Assembly (NCBI GenBank): GCA_039029275.1
Contig: JBCCGL010000009.1
Location: 194,480-258,479, forward strand
Reading direction: 5' to 3'
DNA: 64,000 nucleotides
Source: JBCCGL01 sp039029275
GTDB lineage: Bacteria > Pseudomonadota > Gammaproteobacteria > JBCCGL01
In this document: positions 52,189-61,708 of the stretch, one piece after another
Layout of the letters: every line of letters begins with the position of its first letter
Numbering within the stretch: position 1 is the first letter of the stretch
Program-made: the position numbers and the translations under genes
Notes under the pieces: model-generated
Database searches by the model: none
What the model was told of the DNA's origin: nothing
The model's input: the letters and a program-made list of their open reading frames with translations, nothing else

Positions 52189-53886
52189 TTGAAGTCCCGA
52201 ATTGAATCGCTGATCAGTGACGCCGTGAGCGCACTGGTTTCGCAAAATGTTTTACCCGCAGATGCAAACCCGAAGGTCGTGGTTACCCGCACCAAGGAGC
52301 GCGCGCACGGTGACTTCGCCAGTAATATTGCGCTGGCAGCAGCCAAGACCGCCGGTATGGCACCACGCGAATTGGCGGGCAAGCTGGTCGATGAACTCAG
52401 CCGTGCACCTGAGTTGGACAAGATCGAAATCGCCGGTCCTGGGTTTATCAATTTCTTTGTCGCCAGCGACAACCTGACCAGCGTGATTGCCGACGTTCTC
52501 GATCAGGGTGCTAAATTTGGCTGCAGCGACAGCGGGCAGGGGCGGCGCATAATGGTCGAGTTTGTGTCGGCCAACCCAACCGGTCCGCTGCACGTGGGAC
52601 ACGGGCGAGGCGCCGCGATTGGTGATAGCTTGTGCCGTCTGCTCAACGCGACCGGCTGGAATGCCAGCGCCGAGTTTTACTACAACGACGCCGGTCAGCA
52701 GATGACCAACCTCGCGCTCTCCACACAGGCTCGGTGCAAAGGTCTGGGGCCGGACGACCCTTCGTGGCCGCAAGACGGCTATCGCGGCGATTACATCATC
52801 GACGTCGCAAGCGCGTATATGAATGAAGAGACGGTCGACGCAGAAGATAAGCACGTCACCGGCGCGGCCGATACCGATAACCTCGAGGCGATTGAGGAAT
52901 TCGCCGTCGCCTACCTGCGCCGCGAGCAGGATAGGGATCTCAATGCGTTTGCCGTCAAATTTGATACCTATTTTTTGGAGTCGTCACTCTACAATAGCGG
53001 CGAAGTTGAAGAGACAGTTACGCGCTTGATCGAATCCGATTCAACCTACGAGCAGGATGGCGCGCTGTGGCTGCGCACGACCGGCTACGGCGATGACAAG
53101 GATCGTGTGATGCGCAAATCCAGCGGTCACTACACCTACTTTGTACCGGATGTCGCCTACCACCTCAACAAATGGCGGCGCGGGTTTGCACACGTCATCA
53201 ACGAGCAGGGCGCTGATCATCACAGCACAATCACACGTGTGCGTGCCGGAGTGCAGGCGTTCAGCAAACACCAGTCGCTTGATATTCCCGAGGGGTATCC
53301 GGATTACGTGTTGCATCAGATGGTGCTTGTTAAGCGCGGCGGTAAAGAGGTAAAGCTGTCCAAACGGGCCGGTAGTTACGTGACTTTGCGCGATCTGATT
53401 GACGAAGTTGGACGCGATGCGACGCGTTATTTTTTGGTTGCGCGCGCTGCGACTTCGCAGCTGATGTTTGATATTGATCTCGCCGTATCTCGCAGCAACG
53501 ATAACCCCGTGTACTATATCCAATACGCGCACGCACGCATTTGCAGCGTGCTGCGTCAGTGCGTTGAAAAAGGGTTCACGCACGACAATGAAAACGGCTT
53601 GTCACATCAGTCGAGCCTGCAATCCGATCACGAACAAAAAATTGTGAATGAACTCGCTCAGTACCCGGAGGTGCTGGCCTCTGCCGCAAGCAGTCGCGAG
53701 CCGCACCGTATGGCAAATTATCTACACGAACTCGCGGGGACTTTTCACGCCTGGTACAACGCATCACAATTTATTGTCGAGGACACCAACACCCGCGATG
53801 CCCGGTTGACACGTTGCCTTGCGGTGAAACAAGTGTTGGCTAATGGGCTCAACCTGCTGGGTGTTTCAGCGCCGGAGGAAATGTAA
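52189..53886 (+). CDS. argS: Arginyl-tRNA synthetase
   Basis: The 565-residue class I synthetase has an N-terminal additional domain (VVVTRTKERAHGDFASNIA), the HIGH motif as HVGHGRGAAIGD, a KMSKS-like loop as VKLSKRAGSYV and the anticodon-binding DALR domain at the end. Length is normal. The start is TTG with AGGA about 8 nt upstream; no better codon is in frame. The SPOR protein gene starts directly after its stop, so the two are co-transcribed. Confidence 0.96.
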   Translation: MKSRIESLISDAVSALVSQNVLPADANPKVVVTRTKERAHGDFASNIALAAAKTAGMAPRELAGKLVDELSRAPELDKIEIAGPGFINFFVASDNLTSVIADVLDQGAKFGCSDSGQGRRIMVEFVSANPTGPLHVGHGRGAAIGDSLCRLLNATGWNASAEFYYNDAGQQMTNLALSTQARCKGLGPDDPSWPQDGYRGDYIIDVASAYMNEETVDAEDKHVTGAADTDNLEAIEEFAVAYLRREQDRDLNAFAVKFDTYFLESSLYNSGEVEETVTRLIESDSTYEQDGALWLRTTGYGDDKDRVMRKSSGHYTYFVPDVAYHLNKWRRGFAHVINEQGADHHSTITRVRAGVQAFSKHQSLDIPEGYPDYVLHQMVLVKRGGKEVKLSKRAGSYVTLRDLIDEVGRDATRYFLVARAATSQLMFDIDLAVSRSNDNPVYYIQYAHARICSVLRQCVEKGFTHDNENGLSHQSSLQSDHEQKIVNELAQYPEVLASAASSREPHRMANYLHELAGTFHAWYNASQFIVEDTNTRDARLTRCLAVKQVLANGLNLLGVSAPEEM

Positions 53887-54489
53887 GTGGCTGCTCGCCA
53901 AAATCGAAAAAATTCGCGCAACAGTAACGCAGGCATCCCGCAGTGGATGGTTTTTTCCGCAGGCATACTGTTTGGACTCGCATTGTCTTTTTTGATCGAT
54001 GATGTTTTCCTCAGTGATAAAAAAGACGAAAAAACCGCTGATGTATCGAATCAAGCGCAAACGAAGCAATCAGACGACGGCAAAAATGAAAGCATGCCTC
54101 GGTTCGAGTTCTACAGTATTTTGCCGGAGCTCGAAGTGGTTATTCCGGACGAATTCACCGATACCTTAAAGGACGTATTGCCGGATATCGAACAAACCGC
54201 TACAGAGTCTGCCCAAGAAAACGACGCAGCGGAAGCACCGCCCGCGAGTGGTGAAACGTATTTCATCCAGGCCGGATCGTTCAACAAAAAGGAAGATGCC
54301 GAGCGAATGAAAGTCAAGCTGCTTTTACTCGGTCTGGATGTCGACACCAAGGCTGTGACGGTGGAGGGCAAACAGTACCATCGCGTGCGCATCGGACCGC
54401 TGGTTGACTACGGTGCCTTCGAAACCGCGCGCGATCGCCTGAAAGAAAATAATATTCAGTACATTGTTCTTAAGTCGCGCGCTCCTTAA
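53887..54489 (+). CDS. SPOR-domain membrane protein (FtsN-like)
   Basis: The 200-residue protein has a basic cytoplasmic N-terminus, one membrane helix (WMVFSAGILFGLALSFLI, about residues 20-37), a polar acidic periplasmic linker and a C-terminal SPOR domain (about 122-200: YFIQAGSFNKKEDAERMKVKLLLLG, VRIGPLVDYGAFETARDRLKE). SPOR domains bind denuded peptidoglycan at the division septum. The position directly after argS is the place of ftsN-like genes in many gammaproteobacteria. The start is GTG, with no gap after the argS stop. Confidence 0.9.
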   Translation: MAARQNRKNSRNSNAGIPQWMVFSAGILFGLALSFLIDDVFLSDKKDEKTADVSNQAQTKQSDDGKNESMPRFEFYSILPELEVVIPDEFTDTLKDVLPDIEQTATESAQENDAAEAPPASGETYFIQAGSFNKKEDAERMKVKLLLLGLDVDTKAVTVEGKQYHRVRIGPLVDYGAFETARDRLKENNIQYIVLKSRAP

Positions 54490-54501
54490 TAAAAATGTGC
54501 A

Positions 54502-57500
54502 ATGGCGCGCAGCAAATCTTCAAATCAAGCAAATCACGTCGTAAACGAATTACGCAAAAAAATTCCAAACTGTTTCGGGCGTGATCGCGGTCGGCTTTAT
54601 CGCGAGATCAAGCAGTTTTCGCAGTTAGATAACAGCGCCAGTAGTAAACTCGATTCGCTGAAAAAAAAGATCGATGACTCGCGCCTTCGCGTTGAGTCTC
54701 GCCGCGATAAAATTCCCGCAGTTGCTTATCCTGACACGCTACCGGTAAGCCTCGCTCGTGATCAGATTCTGGACACTGTTCGCGACAATCAGGTCACAAT
54801 CGTGTGCGGCGATACCGGCTCCGGAAAAACGACGCAGCTGCCGAAGATGTGTCTGGAGCTGGGTCGTGGCGTTTTTGGGTTTGTTGGTCACACGCAACCG
54901 CGGCGAATCGCTGCGCGCAGCGTCTCATCTCGTATCGCTTCTGAATTACAAACGGACATTGGGACGACCGTTGGGTACAAAACCCGATTCGAGCAAAAAC
55001 TCGGAAAAGACAGTCTGATAAAAGTGATGACCGACGGCATTCTGCTCGCGGAAATTCAAAGCGACCGCTGGCTCAATCAATATGACACCTTGATCATCGA
55101 TGAAGCGCATGAAAGAAGTCTTAACATCGATTTTTTGTTGGGCTATTTGAAACAGCTGCTGCCCAAACGCCCCGACCTCAAAGTCATTATCACCTCCGCG
55201 ACAATCGACCCCGAACGATTCGCCCGGCATTTTTGCGACGCACCCGTGATTTTGGTTGAGGGCCGTACATACCCTGTAGAACTTCGGTATCAACCACTTC
55301 AAGCGGAAGAAGATCGCGATGAGCGCGACATCAATGATGCAATCATTGATTCTTGTGCTGAATTGTTTTCCGAGTTCAAACACGGTGGCGACGCGCTGGT
55401 TTTCCTGCCGGGCGAACGTCACATTCGCGAGTGCATCGAAGCGATTGCTAAACAGGCCGTCCACAAGCGATCATTGATGAACGTTGAGGTCGTACCGCTA
55501 TTTGCGCGTCTAAGCGCGAGCGAGCAGGCGAAAATTTTTGCCAGTCATGGTTCAAGAAGAATAGTGCTGGCGACTAATGTCGCGGAGACCTCACTCACCG
55601 TGCAGGGTATTCACTATGTGATCGATACTGGTGTAGCGCGGCTGTCGCGATACAGTTTACGTTCGAAAATTCAGCGACTCCCTATCGAGAAAATATCGCG
55701 CGCGTCCGCAAATCAGCGCGCAGGGCGGTGCGGACGCGAAGCGCCAGGCGTTTGCGTGCGGCTTTACAGCGAGGAGGATTTTGAATCGCGCTCAGAGTTC
55801 ACTGATCCTGAAATACTGCGCACCAACCTCGCGTCTGTCGTGCTGCAGATGGAAGACCAGAAACTCGGCGCGATCGAAGAATTCCCTTTTATTCAAAAAC
55901 CGGACTCTCGAGTCGTGCGCGACGCGTACCGTCTGCTGTTCGAGCTCGGCGCGGTCAACGAACACAATGTGTTGACCAAACTCGGTAAAAAACTGTCTCG
56001 CTTGCCGCTCGATCCGCGCCTCGCTCGAATGTTGATCGCGGCCAGCGATGAGCAATGCCTAGATGAGATTTTAACAATCGCCAGTGCATTATCGATCATC
56101 GATCCGCGCGAGCGACCCGCAGATAAAAAGGCCGTAGCGGATGAGTTGCACGCCGAGTTTAAGGACGAACAATCTGACTTTTCCGCGATTTTAAATCTCT
56201 GGGCATTTCTCGATGTGCAATGGCAACGACTGTCGCACAATCAGTTTCGTAAAATGTGTGCAAAACGATACTTGTCGTACCTGCGGATTCGCGAATGGCA
56301 GGACGTTCGCAAGCAACTGCGGATGGTATGCGGTGAAATGGGGTTCGTTGTTAATTCCGAGGGAGCCCGATACGACTGCATTCATCGAGCGATTCTTACA
56401 GGGTTGCTGAGCAACGTGTGTCTGCACAATGAGAAGCGTGAGTTTACCGGCACACGCAATCGAAAGACGCTTATTTTCCCCGGCTCTTTTTTGCGCAATA
56501 CCAAAGCCAAATGGATAGTCGCCGCGGAGATCAGCGAAACATCGAACACCTTCGCGCGCACGGTTGCAAAAATTGAAGTGGAGTGGGTTGAGCAAGCCGC
56601 GTCACACCTGCTCAAATTCAGTTACTCCGAACCGACGTGGCGCAAAAAACAGGGTTACGTGAGTGCCAAGCGCAAGTCGACGTTGCACGGCTTGTTAGTC
56701 AATCCGGGAAAATGGGTTAACTACGGCTCGATCGATGCACTAATTGCACGCGACATCTTTATCCGCGATGGATTAGTCGAGGGCGCGCTTAACAGCAATG
56801 CAGCTTTTTATCGGCACAACCTTTCGCTGGTGGATGAAGTAATCGCGCTGGAAAACAAATCGCGCCGGCGCGATCTGCTGGTAACACCGGATGAAATGTA
56901 CAGGTTTTATGATCACGTCATTCCAGAAGGAATTTGCTCGCTGGTGAGCTTCGATACGTGGCGCAAGGAATTTGAGCGTGAATCGCCGACGGGTTTGTAC
57001 TTTGAGTACAGCGATGTATTTCAGGAGGACGAAATCCCGCAAGTCGATAATGACTTTCCTGATTTTATTGAAATGGGCGGTGCCAGTTTTCCCTTGCGAT
57101 ACAGTTTTTCGCCGGGCAGTGAAGACGATGGCGTGACGATGTGCGTTCCGGTGAGTGTGCTTAATCGTGTCGATAAAAATGCCTGCGAGTGGCTGGTGCC
57201 TGGCTTGCTGCACGAGAAGGTGACCGCGCTAATCAAATCACTTCCCAAGCCCGTGCGCCGCAACTTTGTTCCTGCCCCGGATTTCGCCGCAAGGTGTATC
57301 GAATCGTTTTCCACCACTGAGCACAAAAATACAGGCCTTGTTCACGCCTTGCACCAAAAACTGTCATCGCTGTCGCAGGTCAGGTTCGATCAGAATGATT
57401 TTGATTCGACCGCGATCGCAGTGCATTTGACCATGCGATTTGAAGTCATCGACGAAAAGGGACAGGTGCTCGGCACGCGTCGCAGCATCGCAGAGTTGCA

Positions 57501-58434
57501 AAAACAGTTTGCCAAACAAACGGCAAAAAATATTGCGCACATCGTCTCTCCCGGAATCGAGCGCGATAACATCAATGATTGGAATTTTGGTGACTTGCCC
57601 GAGAGCATGGAAATCACCCGGGGTGAAGGCAAGGCGACGGTCAAGTTGCTGGGGTATCCCACGCTGCTTTGTGAGAATGATCAGATCCATGTACGCGTGG
57701 TCAGCACCGAAAATGAAGCCCAACGGCATCTTTTTGCGGGTGTACGCGCCTTGCTGCAACGCGTGTTGAAATCCGAGCATCGTTACATCACGCAAAGGCT
57801 CTCCGGCTTTGATGCCTTGAGTTTGATTTATGCGCCATTTGCGAGCGGCGGTGATTTGCGCAGCGATCTTGCCGACGCTGCTTTTGACACGACGTTTCTG
57901 ATCGAGAGTGCTTTACCAAGAACACGCGAGGTTTTTTACCAGTTGATCAGCGAGCACCAGCGCGAGTTGTTGCCCAACGCTACCACGATGCTTGAGCTTG
58001 TCGACACATCGTTACGCGCCTATCAGGCAATCGCGCGCAGAATGGGCGAGGCAAACCAACTGAGCTGGATCGAGCCGATGCAGGATATTCGTGACCAGCT
58101 TGATAGCTTACTCGCACCGGGTTTTGTTTCACGCGCGGGGATGACGTGGCTATCCCGCTACCCGGTTTACATGCAAGCGATCGATCGGCGCCTCGACGCC
58201 ATCGATAAATCACCGGATCAGGACCGACGCAAACGCGCCGAGTTATTACCATTGTGGGAACAGTATCAAACGCTCGACGGTGAGCGCGCGGAGCGCGAGC
58301 TGGATGTCACTGAGCTTGAGCGATGCCGCTGGTTATTCGAGGAACTGCGCATATCCCTGTTTGCACAAAGTTTGGGAACGCGCGAAAAAATTTCTATTGC
58401 CCGACTGGAAAAATATTTGTCCCGGCTGAGCTAG
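54502..58434 (+). CDS. hrpA: ATP-dependent RNA helicase HrpA
   Basis: The 1310-residue DEAH-box protein has Walker A GDTGSGKTTQLP, motif II IDEAHERSLN, motif III SATID, motif VI QRAGRCGRE, an HA2 domain, an OB-fold and the long C-terminal DUF3418 region typical of bacterial HrpA. HrpA acts in rescue of stalled or collided ribosomes. Length agrees with E. coli HrpA. Its stop lies 2 nt from that of the convergent PilZ gene, with no terminator between. Confidence 0.95.
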   Translation: MARSKSSNQANHVVNELRKKIPNCFGRDRGRLYREIKQFSQLDNSASSKLDSLKKKIDDSRLRVESRRDKIPAVAYPDTLPVSLARDQILDTVRDNQVTIVCGDTGSGKTTQLPKMCLELGRGVFGFVGHTQPRRIAARSVSSRIASELQTDIGTTVGYKTRFEQKLGKDSLIKVMTDGILLAEIQSDRWLNQYDTLIIDEAHERSLNIDFLLGYLKQLLPKRPDLKVIITSATIDPERFARHFCDAPVILVEGRTYPVELRYQPLQAEEDRDERDINDAIIDSCAELFSEFKHGGDALVFLPGERHIRECIEAIAKQAVHKRSLMNVEVVPLFARLSASEQAKIFASHGSRRIVLATNVAETSLTVQGIHYVIDTGVARLSRYSLRSKIQRLPIEKISRASANQRAGRCGREAPGVCVRLYSEEDFESRSEFTDPEILRTNLASVVLQMEDQKLGAIEEFPFIQKPDSRVVRDAYRLLFELGAVNEHNVLTKLGKKLSRLPLDPRLARMLIAASDEQCLDEILTIASALSIIDPRERPADKKAVADELHAEFKDEQSDFSAILNLWAFLDVQWQRLSHNQFRKMCAKRYLSYLRIREWQDVRKQLRMVCGEMGFVVNSEGARYDCIHRAILTGLLSNVCLHNEKREFTGTRNRKTLIFPGSFLRNTKAKWIVAAEISETSNTFARTVAKIEVEWVEQAASHLLKFSYSEPTWRKKQGYVSAKRKSTLHGLLVNPGKWVNYGSIDALIARDIFIRDGLVEGALNSNAAFYRHNLSLVDEVIALENKSRRRDLLVTPDEMYRFYDHVIPEGICSLVSFDTWRKEFERESPTGLYFEYSDVFQEDEIPQVDNDFPDFIEMGGASFPLRYSFSPGSEDDGVTMCVPVSVLNRVDKNACEWLVPGLLHEKVTALIKSLPKPVRRNFVPAPDFAARCIESFSTTEHKNTGLVHALHQKLSSLSQVRFDQNDFDSTAIAVHLTMRFEVIDEKGQVLGTRRSIAELQKQFAKQTAKNIAHIVSPGIERDNINDWNFGDLPESMEITRGEGKATVKLLGYPTLLCENDQIHVRVVSTENEAQRHLFAGVRALLQRVLKSEHRYITQRLSGFDALSLIYAPFASGGDLRSDLADAAFDTTFLIESALPRTREVFYQLISEHQRELLPNATTMLELVDTSLRAYQAIARRMGEANQLSWIEPMQDIRDQLDSLLAPGFVSRAGMTWLSRYPVYMQAIDRRLDAIDKSPDQDRRKRAELLPLWEQYQTLDGERAERELDVTELERCRWLFEELRISLFAQSLGTREKISIARLEKYLSRLS

Positions 58435-58436
58435 TT

Positions 58437-59096
58437 TTACCCGATATTCTGTGGATTTTGCAAACACGATAAGACGTACGCATAAAGCGCAATCTGGTCG
58501 TCCATATCGAGATCGCAAAACTGCAGTCCAAACGCGTAGATTCCGTCATCACACTGATTGGATCGGACGATCGATTGAGCGGAGATAATGCGTTCGATTC
58601 CCGCAACCAGGCATTTGAAAGAAAGCACGATTTCATCACCCTGCTCAGCCAGCGCGGAACGGCTTTGAATGCGAGCGCCGTCTGAGCTTAGGTCTACGAT
58701 CGTGGCGGTTTCCCTTTTTCCGTCTTGTGAGCGAATCGAACCGACAAGATTGACGCGCGTTCGAATCGCCTTGCGAACCTCGCCAATCGAAATTTCCTTG
58801 GGTATGGCGAAATGTATGTGCGGATAAGGCATGGACGACGTGTGAATGACACGACTGGTAAACGCGCACGCGCCGTTGAGTCGGGACGAGAACAAGCGAA
58901 TATTGCACAGCTCGTCAATGGCGATAGGTAAACGCATCCCGTTGGCTGAGGGCGCGGTCGCAATAATCGAGTGCCCCGGCGCATAGCCCAGAAGCACGCT
59001 GCGTTCGCGCTGGGATAACGATTCGAAAAACTCCAGATTCAAGACCTGACCCGGCATTAGTTGCAGGTCTTCAAGGCGACTATAGGCTTGACTCAT
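58437..59096 (-). CDS. YcgR-like PilZ domain protein (c-di-GMP effector)
   Basis: The 219-residue protein has an N-terminal YcgR-type flagellar-brake domain (LQLMPGQVLNLEFF, LLGYAPGHSIIATAP) and a C-terminal PilZ domain with the c-di-GMP-binding features RKAIRTRVNL and DLSSDGARI (D/N-x-S-x-x-G). The ATG at 59096 is preferred over a TTG at 59123. No flagellar gene is near, so the target of this sensor is open. Confidence 0.85.
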   Translation of the reverse strand: MSQAYSRLEDLQLMPGQVLNLEFFESLSQRERSVLLGYAPGHSIIATAPSANGMRLPIAIDELCNIRLFSSRLNGACAFTSRVIHTSSMPYPHIHFAIPKEISIGEVRKAIRTRVNLVGSIRSQDGKRETATIVDLSSDGARIQSRSALAEQGDEIVLSFKCLVAGIERIISAQSIVRSNQCDDGIYAFGLQFCDLDMDDQIALYAYVLSCLQNPQNIG

Positions 59097-59176
59097 CCGC
59101 GCGCTAAGTGGTTGAAAACCCAAGTGTAGAATATAGCGTCAGAAACGCAGGGATTTAGCGCACCGCGGAGGAGTCC

Positions 59177-59890
59177 TCAAATTCCGAACTGATCCTCGGG
59201 TGCGATCGATGGCGATTCGGCCTCGTCGTAGAATTGATAAATCGCGGCAATTACATCATCGGCATCATCCAGCACGTGGAACAAATCGAAGTCCTTTTCG
59301 CTGATGGTGCCAGCGGGGAGAAGCGTGTTCCTCAGCCAGTCTACAAACCCCTGCCAAAACTCGGTACCGACCAGGATAATCGGAATGCGCCTTGATTTGC
59401 CGGTTTGGATCAGAGTGAGAATCTCTGCAGTCTCATCGAGTGTGCCAAATCCTCCGGGCATCACGATGTAGGCAGAGGCGTATTTCACGAACATGACCTT
59501 GCGCGCAAAAAAGTACTTGAAGGTGAGTGATACATTCTGAAACGGGTTGCCCGAATCTTCATGCGGGAGCTGGATATTCAAACCGACGCTTGTACCGCCG
59601 GCTTCGCCTGCTCCTTTGTTCGCCGCCTGCATGATACCGGGCCCGCCGCCGCTGACAACGCTGATACCGTCTTCTGCCAGCTTGCGTGAAATTACTTCAG
59701 TCAGTTTGCAATAGGGATGATCCGGTTCAAAGCGCGCAGAGCCAAAGATGCTCACCGAAGGTCGAATATTGGCAAGCCTTTGAAAACCGTCGACGAATTC
59801 CGCCATGATCTGAAAAACTTTCCAGCTATCGCGTGCCTTGGCTTGCTCGACGTCGATGCTCGCGCATATCTGTTTTAATTTTTCGCTCAT
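59177..59890 (-). CDS. LOG family (lysine-decarboxylase-like fold) nucleotide hydrolase
   Basis: The 237-residue protein has SIFGSARFEPDHPYC, VVSGGGPGIMQAANKGA and the family signature MPGGFGTLDE. LOG proteins cleave ribose phosphate from nucleoside monophosphates, for example in cytokinin-type chemistry, though many bacterial members have other nucleotide substrates. It has a longer N-terminal helix than the plant type. It lies 80 nt upstream of the PilZ gene on the same strand. Confidence 0.88.
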   Translation of the reverse strand: MSEKLKQICASIDVEQAKARDSWKVFQIMAEFVDGFQRLANIRPSVSIFGSARFEPDHPYCKLTEVISRKLAEDGISVVSGGGPGIMQAANKGAGEAGGTSVGLNIQLPHEDSGNPFQNVSLTFKYFFARKVMFVKYASAYIVMPGGFGTLDETAEILTLIQTGKSRRIPIILVGTEFWQGFVDWLRNTLLPAGTISEKDFDLFHVLDDADDVIAAIYQFYDEAESPSIAPEDQFGI

Positions 59891-60039
59891 TGCTTTTGTT
59901 CCTAAATTCCGGGATTCGATTGATATCGAATCATTCTGAGAAATGTTTAATGTCAGATTAGCGTATTTCAGAACTCTTACCCGGAACGCAGGCGCATTTT
60001 GCGCGCACCGTGGCCATCCCGGGCGATAAAACTAGTTTG

Positions 60040-60630
60040 CTACGCGACCACGGGGTGGTTTTTGTGGGTATTTTTCAAAGCGTTGTCGATCAGCACTTTA
60101 GCCGCAGCCTTGGCAGTCCTGGCGGATTGAGGGTCGTTGGAGACTTGCGCGCTCACGATAGATCCCTCCAACAGAATTGCCAGCGCAGCCGTCGTTTGCT
60201 CGACCGGGGAGATCCCCGCCTCAGTCACCAGTGATGCCATAAACCCGCGCATTAGTTTCTTAAAATCGCGGCAGACATCCCGAATCGGGGTGTTGGGGTT
60301 TGCGTATTCACCGACGGCATTAATGAACATGCAGCCGTAAAACGCCTGATCGGAAAACCAATCGTGAGCGACATCAAACATCGCCAGCAATCGCTCGTAA
60401 GGGGTATTACCGAGGCTGTTTACAGACTTCATGAAATGGTTTCTGAACAGACCGTCGTGATGTCTGAGCGCTGCCAGTATCAACTCTTCCTTGGAGCGAA
60501 AGTGGTGATACATCGTCTTTTTCGAGACCTTGGCCTCCTCGGCAATCCAGTCAATACCGGTGTTGTGGAAACCGTGTTGCGCGAACAGACGAATGGCTGT
60601 ATCGATCAGACGCTGGCGTTTTTCCGACAT
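60040..60630 (-). CDS. TetR family transcriptional repressor
   Basis: The 196-residue protein has the TetR helix-turn-helix (LIDTAIRLFAQHGFHNTGIDWIAEEAKVSKKTMYHHFRSKEELI) and a variable ligand domain with a C-terminal TetR_C-type end. It is divergent from an AhpD-like gene, and two copies of the palindrome ACAGATCTGT lie in the shared region. It should repress that gene and itself until an unknown ligand, perhaps an electrophile or peroxide, binds. Confidence 0.9.
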   Translation of the reverse strand: MSEKRQRLIDTAIRLFAQHGFHNTGIDWIAEEAKVSKKTMYHHFRSKEELILAALRHHDGLFRNHFMKSVNSLGNTPYERLLAMFDVAHDWFSDQAFYGCMFINAVGEYANPNTPIRDVCRDFKKLMRGFMASLVTEAGISPVEQTTAALAILLEGSIVSAQVSNDPQSARTAKAAAKVLIDNALKNTHKNHPVVA

Positions 60631-60745
60631 TATGTAAACTTATCTGTAACCGTGAATTTTCGAATTATAAGGCAAATTTTGTCAATAAACATCGCATAAC
60701 TAGAGTGATTTGAAAATTTAAACCAAATACTGCTTGACTAACTAC

Positions 60746-60792
60746 ACAGATCTGTATACTTTTCGCATCACAGAGTAAACAGATCTGTATAC
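60746..60792. promoter_or_regulatory. Duplicated TetR operator
   Basis: ACAGATCTGTATAC occurs twice, at 60746-60759 and 60779-60792, with starts 33 bp apart (about three helical turns). Each copy holds the perfect 10-bp palindrome ACAGATCTGT. A TTGACT (60734-60739) and a TATACT (60755-60760) overlap the first copy but with a short 15-nt spacer. Position between divergent tetR and AhpD-like genes supports an operator. Confidence 0.7.
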
Positions 60793-60815
60793 ACAAACTT
60801 TGCAGGAGTTAGGTC

Positions 60816-61367
60816 ATGCCAAACATTCAACCAATCGATACCCAAAACCCGGGCGATGCCGCTGAAGCCGTCGCCGCCGTTAAACAAGCGATGGGGACTA
60901 TTCCCAATATATTTGCAACCATGGCGCATTCCCCGGCCGTGCTCGAGGGCTTTCTGGCTTTCAACGGTTCACTCGCAGGCGGCACCCTTAGCCCTGCGGT
61001 TCGCGAGCAGATTGCTCTGACGATCGCGGGCGCCAACACCTGCGATTACTGCGCATCAGCGCATACGCTGCTCGCTAAAGGGGCCGGTCTCGACGAAGCT
61101 GAAGCGGCTCGCAACCTGCGCGGCGAGGCAAGTGACGCGCGCGTTCAGGCGATTCTCGGCTTTGTGCAGAACGCTGTGGCGAACCGCGGAAAAGTGGCGT
61201 CTGACGATGTCTCGGCGCTGCGCGCGTCTGGCGTAAGCGATGCCGAGATTGTGGAAATCGTTGCGCACATCGGCGTCAACATTTTCACCAATTACTTCAA
61301 TCATATCGCTGCAACAGACGTTGACTTCCCGCTTGTCTCAAGTGTTGTGAACGGTCAGGCCGCGTAG
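60816..61367 (+). CDS. AhpD-like carboxymuconolactone decarboxylase family protein
   Basis: The 183-residue protein has the AhpD-type active site NTCDYCASAH (CxxC-x3-H) and the surrounding helices (REQIALTIAGA, ASDARVQAILGFVQNAV). It probably reduces peroxides or disulfides through the cysteine pair. It has GGAG about 9 nt before the ATG and is divergent from a TetR gene with duplicated operators, so it is induced by a small molecule. It differs from the CMD protein at 31855, which lacks the cysteines. Confidence 0.88.
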   Translation: MPNIQPIDTQNPGDAAEAVAAVKQAMGTIPNIFATMAHSPAVLEGFLAFNGSLAGGTLSPAVREQIALTIAGANTCDYCASAHTLLAKGAGLDEAEAARNLRGEASDARVQAILGFVQNAVANRGKVASDDVSALRASGVSDAEIVEIVAHIGVNIFTNYFNHIAATDVDFPLVSSVVNGQAA

Positions 61368-61708
61368 CCATTCCTTTATTCAGAACGTCTGTCTGACAGT
61401 CGTACCTGGTCGTATCCAAACCGCTGACTCAACTTGGGACAGCATTAACGACAAAGATCCTGCATCACTCCAGTGCACAGCATCTTTGCAAAAACGGCGG
61501 CGCCAATTTGGCGCCCCGTGTCTTGTGGAACCCTCTTCATTAAAATTCCCGCGCGCTCAAACAGCGCCCAGGCCCGCCTGAAGCGCTAGCTATTTTTAGA
61601 GTGCCCGATGAGCGGCCGCGACCGCTTAGTGGTATTCTCACCGTTGGCGTTTTGCCCGCCCTGTTTCATTTACTGTCACAACCGCTTCGTTAGCAACTTT
61701 CCGGTTTT
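61368..61708. other. Intergenic spacer upstream of polA
   Basis: I see no gene in 341 nt. A palindrome GGCGCCAA-T-TTGGCGCC lies at 61499-61515, without a T-tract. No clear promoter hexamers are recognised. Confidence 0.45.
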
